Shown piece by piece: positions 62,082-64,000 of a stretch of DNA of 64,000 nucleotides (positions are counted from its first letter, which is position 1; every line of letters starts with the position of its first letter). The notes beneath the pieces are model-generated. The model saw nothing but the letters and a program-made list of their open reading frames with translations, was not told the origin of the DNA and ran no database searches. Source of the DNA: Mallotus nudiflorus. Taxonomy: Eukaryota; Streptophyta; Magnoliopsida; Malpighiales; Euphorbiaceae. The stretch lies in assembly GCA_947683625.1 (NCBI GenBank), contig CANTUR010000826.1:186001-250000 (forward strand). Direction: 5' to 3'. Made by a program: the position numbers and the translations under genes.

Positions 62082-62088
62082 TATAAGT
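62082..62088 (+). promoter_or_regulatory. TATA-like box of the antisense gene, element 2
   Basis: TATAAGT 183 bp upstream of the final A before the antisense ATG region (ATG at 62271). The position corresponds to 52604 in element 1. Confidence 0.4.
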
Positions 62089-62270
62089 ATCTATGTTTCT
62101 TCAATGTGTTGCAATTTTGCTTTTTGTTTATCTTGTTAGCCTCTTCGATCTTCTTTGCTTCCTTTTACTTCTATCACCAAGCTTTTCCTACAGTAACCCT
62201 TGCGCTCTATAACCAGGTGATCTTTTTCTTTCTTCCTACATTGCACTTTTTATGTTTTTGAGATAAATCC

Positions 62271-64000
62271 ATGGCACCGAGGGAATAATTAGCTCTGATA
62301 TGTTTGTTTCTAGAATAGACGAGGAGTTATTAGGGTAGTATCAGAGGCATATTAGTATTCCCGTTGATTTCACCCTGCACATCGTTGATAGAAAATTTAG
62401 AGCTCATACTCCCATGCTAGGCTTCAATAGGTTAGTTATGTATTTTGACCAACTAGAGAGGGGGTCTGAAGTTCCCTCTGGATCCCTTTGTAAAAACATT
62501 CTTGAATAGGTATAACATAACACTCAGTTAGCTTTAACCCAATAGTTACTAGATTCTGATCGGGCTTATACAGTTAATGCACAAGGAGGGTAGGGAGTCA
62601 AACTTATACATTTTACAATACTTGTACAGTCTGACTAAGAAGAAAAGGAAGCTGATGTTCTCATTATTAGCCATCCCCAACCATAGCTTTTTTTTGAAGC
62701 TTCCAAATCTTCACAAGAAGTGGAGGCATAAGTTTTTCATTGTCAAGCACCACTTGAACTTTGTAGATGTCCGGTAAATGTGGTTTGACGAGTGTCATAG
62801 GATGAAGAGACCTCTAAAATTGTCTTACCATGATACCGAGATGGTCCTAAGACTTCATCTCAATGGTTTGGCTGATGCTCGGTCAACTGAAGATGTATCA
62901 AGAAGATACATATAGAGAGTTTACCCAGATCATGTACAATCAATTGGTACGTATTCATTATGGAAAGGTATCTCTCTGACTTATTTTTTTTATTTTTTTA
63001 TTTATAGATGGCTGACTTTTTTACATTTATGAATGGGATTCAGATTGTAGTTGATGAGCCAAAGATGTAAGTAGAAGCTTCGGTCTCTTTTCCATCACCC
63101 AAACCTATAGCACATGCAGTTCTGGATGAAGCTGTTGCTAGCTTGAAGGAGAAGTCTGTAGCTTGGTCTTCTCAAATTGAGAAAGGTTGAAGGTGAAAAA
63201 AGCATCTTATAGATAGAGACTCTGATGCTGAGGAGCTAGATGAAGAGATTTGTCTAGTGTCCAAGACTCTTTGGGTGTCCAGACATGAGGACTTGGATTC
63301 TAAACAAAATGAAACGCGTCTCAAATGCCCAGGTTAGAGATCAGTATGCTGAGTCCTTGAGGCTGTCAGCTGATATGCAGTAGTGGATAGAGAAAGGTCA
63401 TGAGCAACTATTTAGCTCCATGATTGGGCATTCACTAGAAGTAAGTTTGTAATATTATTTAATCTTTTATGTTTCAGGCTTCAAGGTAATGACATAAGTT
63501 TTTTGTTCTTAGATGACTCAGGCATTACTTCTGGCAAAGGATGAGTATTTCTTTTTGAAGAGCCAATATAGCTTAAAAGAGACAGAGGTCGAGACTATAG
63601 CAATCGACTTTGAAAAAAAGTTACACAACGCGAAGGCGACGCTGGAACTTTGCCAGACCAAATATACAGAGGCCAAGTCTGAAGTGGAGGTGAGCTAGAA
63701 GAAGGTGGCTGAGCTAGAGCATGGTCAAGCATAGCTAATGAGGAGGATTGAGGACCAAAACTCCCAGATTGTCGATCTGAAGATGAAGCTTAGTGAGGCT
63801 AAGAAAAATCTTATCAGAATATGGTTGGGGGGTTTCTCAAGGCATATAGGTCCGAGTGTAAGAGAGTCCTGCTTTCCCAAGATCCAGCTCTGGACTTGAA
63901 TGACTTGGATAAGATAACACCAGCTGACTTGGCTAAGATCGCTTCCAAGGAGGATGCCCGAAATAAGGCCTCTTCCCTTCATGTGAGAAATGTTTCTAAA
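62271..64000 (+). pseudogene. Antisense extra gene of Tat element 2 (3' end outside window)
   Basis: Exon 1 is 62271-62946, exon 2 is 63008-63440 and exon 3 is 63513 to beyond 64000, with the same exon structure as 52811-54657. Exon 1 reads Transposase_28-like sequence (LHKKWRHKFFIVKHHLNF). Exon 3 starts MTQALLLAKDEYFFLKSQYS and is coiled-coil. It keeps CAA where element 1 has a stop at 54437. Its own stops occur in exons 1-3 (for example, TAA right after the start region and TAG near 63697). It is diverged from element 1 along its length, so the two are separate old insertions. Confidence 0.75.

Overview
The window looks like nuclear DNA of an AT-rich flowering plant, most likely a eudicot. 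The left end holds an ordinary intron-rich plant housekeeping gene with GT-AG introns. The rest is dominated by Ty1/copia and Ty3/gypsy LTR retrotransposons of plant lineages. There are no bacterial features, tRNA or rRNA genes, or CRISPR arrays. The species cannot be named from this sequence alone.

Genic part (1 to about 14.2 kb). The plus strand carries the last 28 coding exons (19-11223, 1,373 residues, frame intact) of the DNA polymerase epsilon catalytic subunit, ending with its two C-terminal cysteine modules. Convergent to it is a six-exon minus-strand gene (13761 down to 12136) for a 185-residue protein with four cysteines spaced exactly ten apart, followed by a coiled coil.

Transposon part (about 14.2 kb to the end). 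(a) A foldback element with arms of about 370-400 bp lies at 14255-15052. (b) An old minus-strand copia element (3' LTR near 16.05-16.61 kb, pol and gag pieces to 32912) is cut into pieces by a gypsy solo LTR (17616-21040, target duplication attt[t/c]), by a complete SIRE-like copia element (21274-30535, target duplication acaac), and at its gag by a gypsy LTR (32913-35775). (c) A degenerate chromodomain-type gypsy element (32913 to about 43402, minus) is itself interrupted by a small non-autonomous LTR element (36792-39650) with an extra LTR fragment beside it, and its upstream LTR is fused directly to the protease region. (d) Two more LTRs of the same broad gypsy group lie at 44277-47299 and 48005-50686; the second has a perfect ttatt duplication. 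(e) A Helitron-like tail-to-head junction is at about 50.80 kb. (f) A 5'-truncated Tat-lineage gypsy element (51060 to about 58345, minus) has protease, reverse transcriptase, two RNase H domains and integrase on the minus strand. A separate plus-strand gene lies between integrase and the 3' LTR. (g) A second long foldback element lies at 58526-59829. (h) The start of another Tat element (60751 to the end) again has LTR, tandem repeats and the plus-strand antisense gene.

The most interesting unit is the antisense gene of the two Tat elements. Both copies keep a TATA-like box about 190-200 bp upstream, the same two intron positions, a Transposase_28-like first exon and a coiled-coil last exon. 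One also shows a polyadenylation signal. Both copies have stop codons. Almost everything to the right of about 14.2 kb is decayed mobile DNA, and the two host genes on the left look functional.
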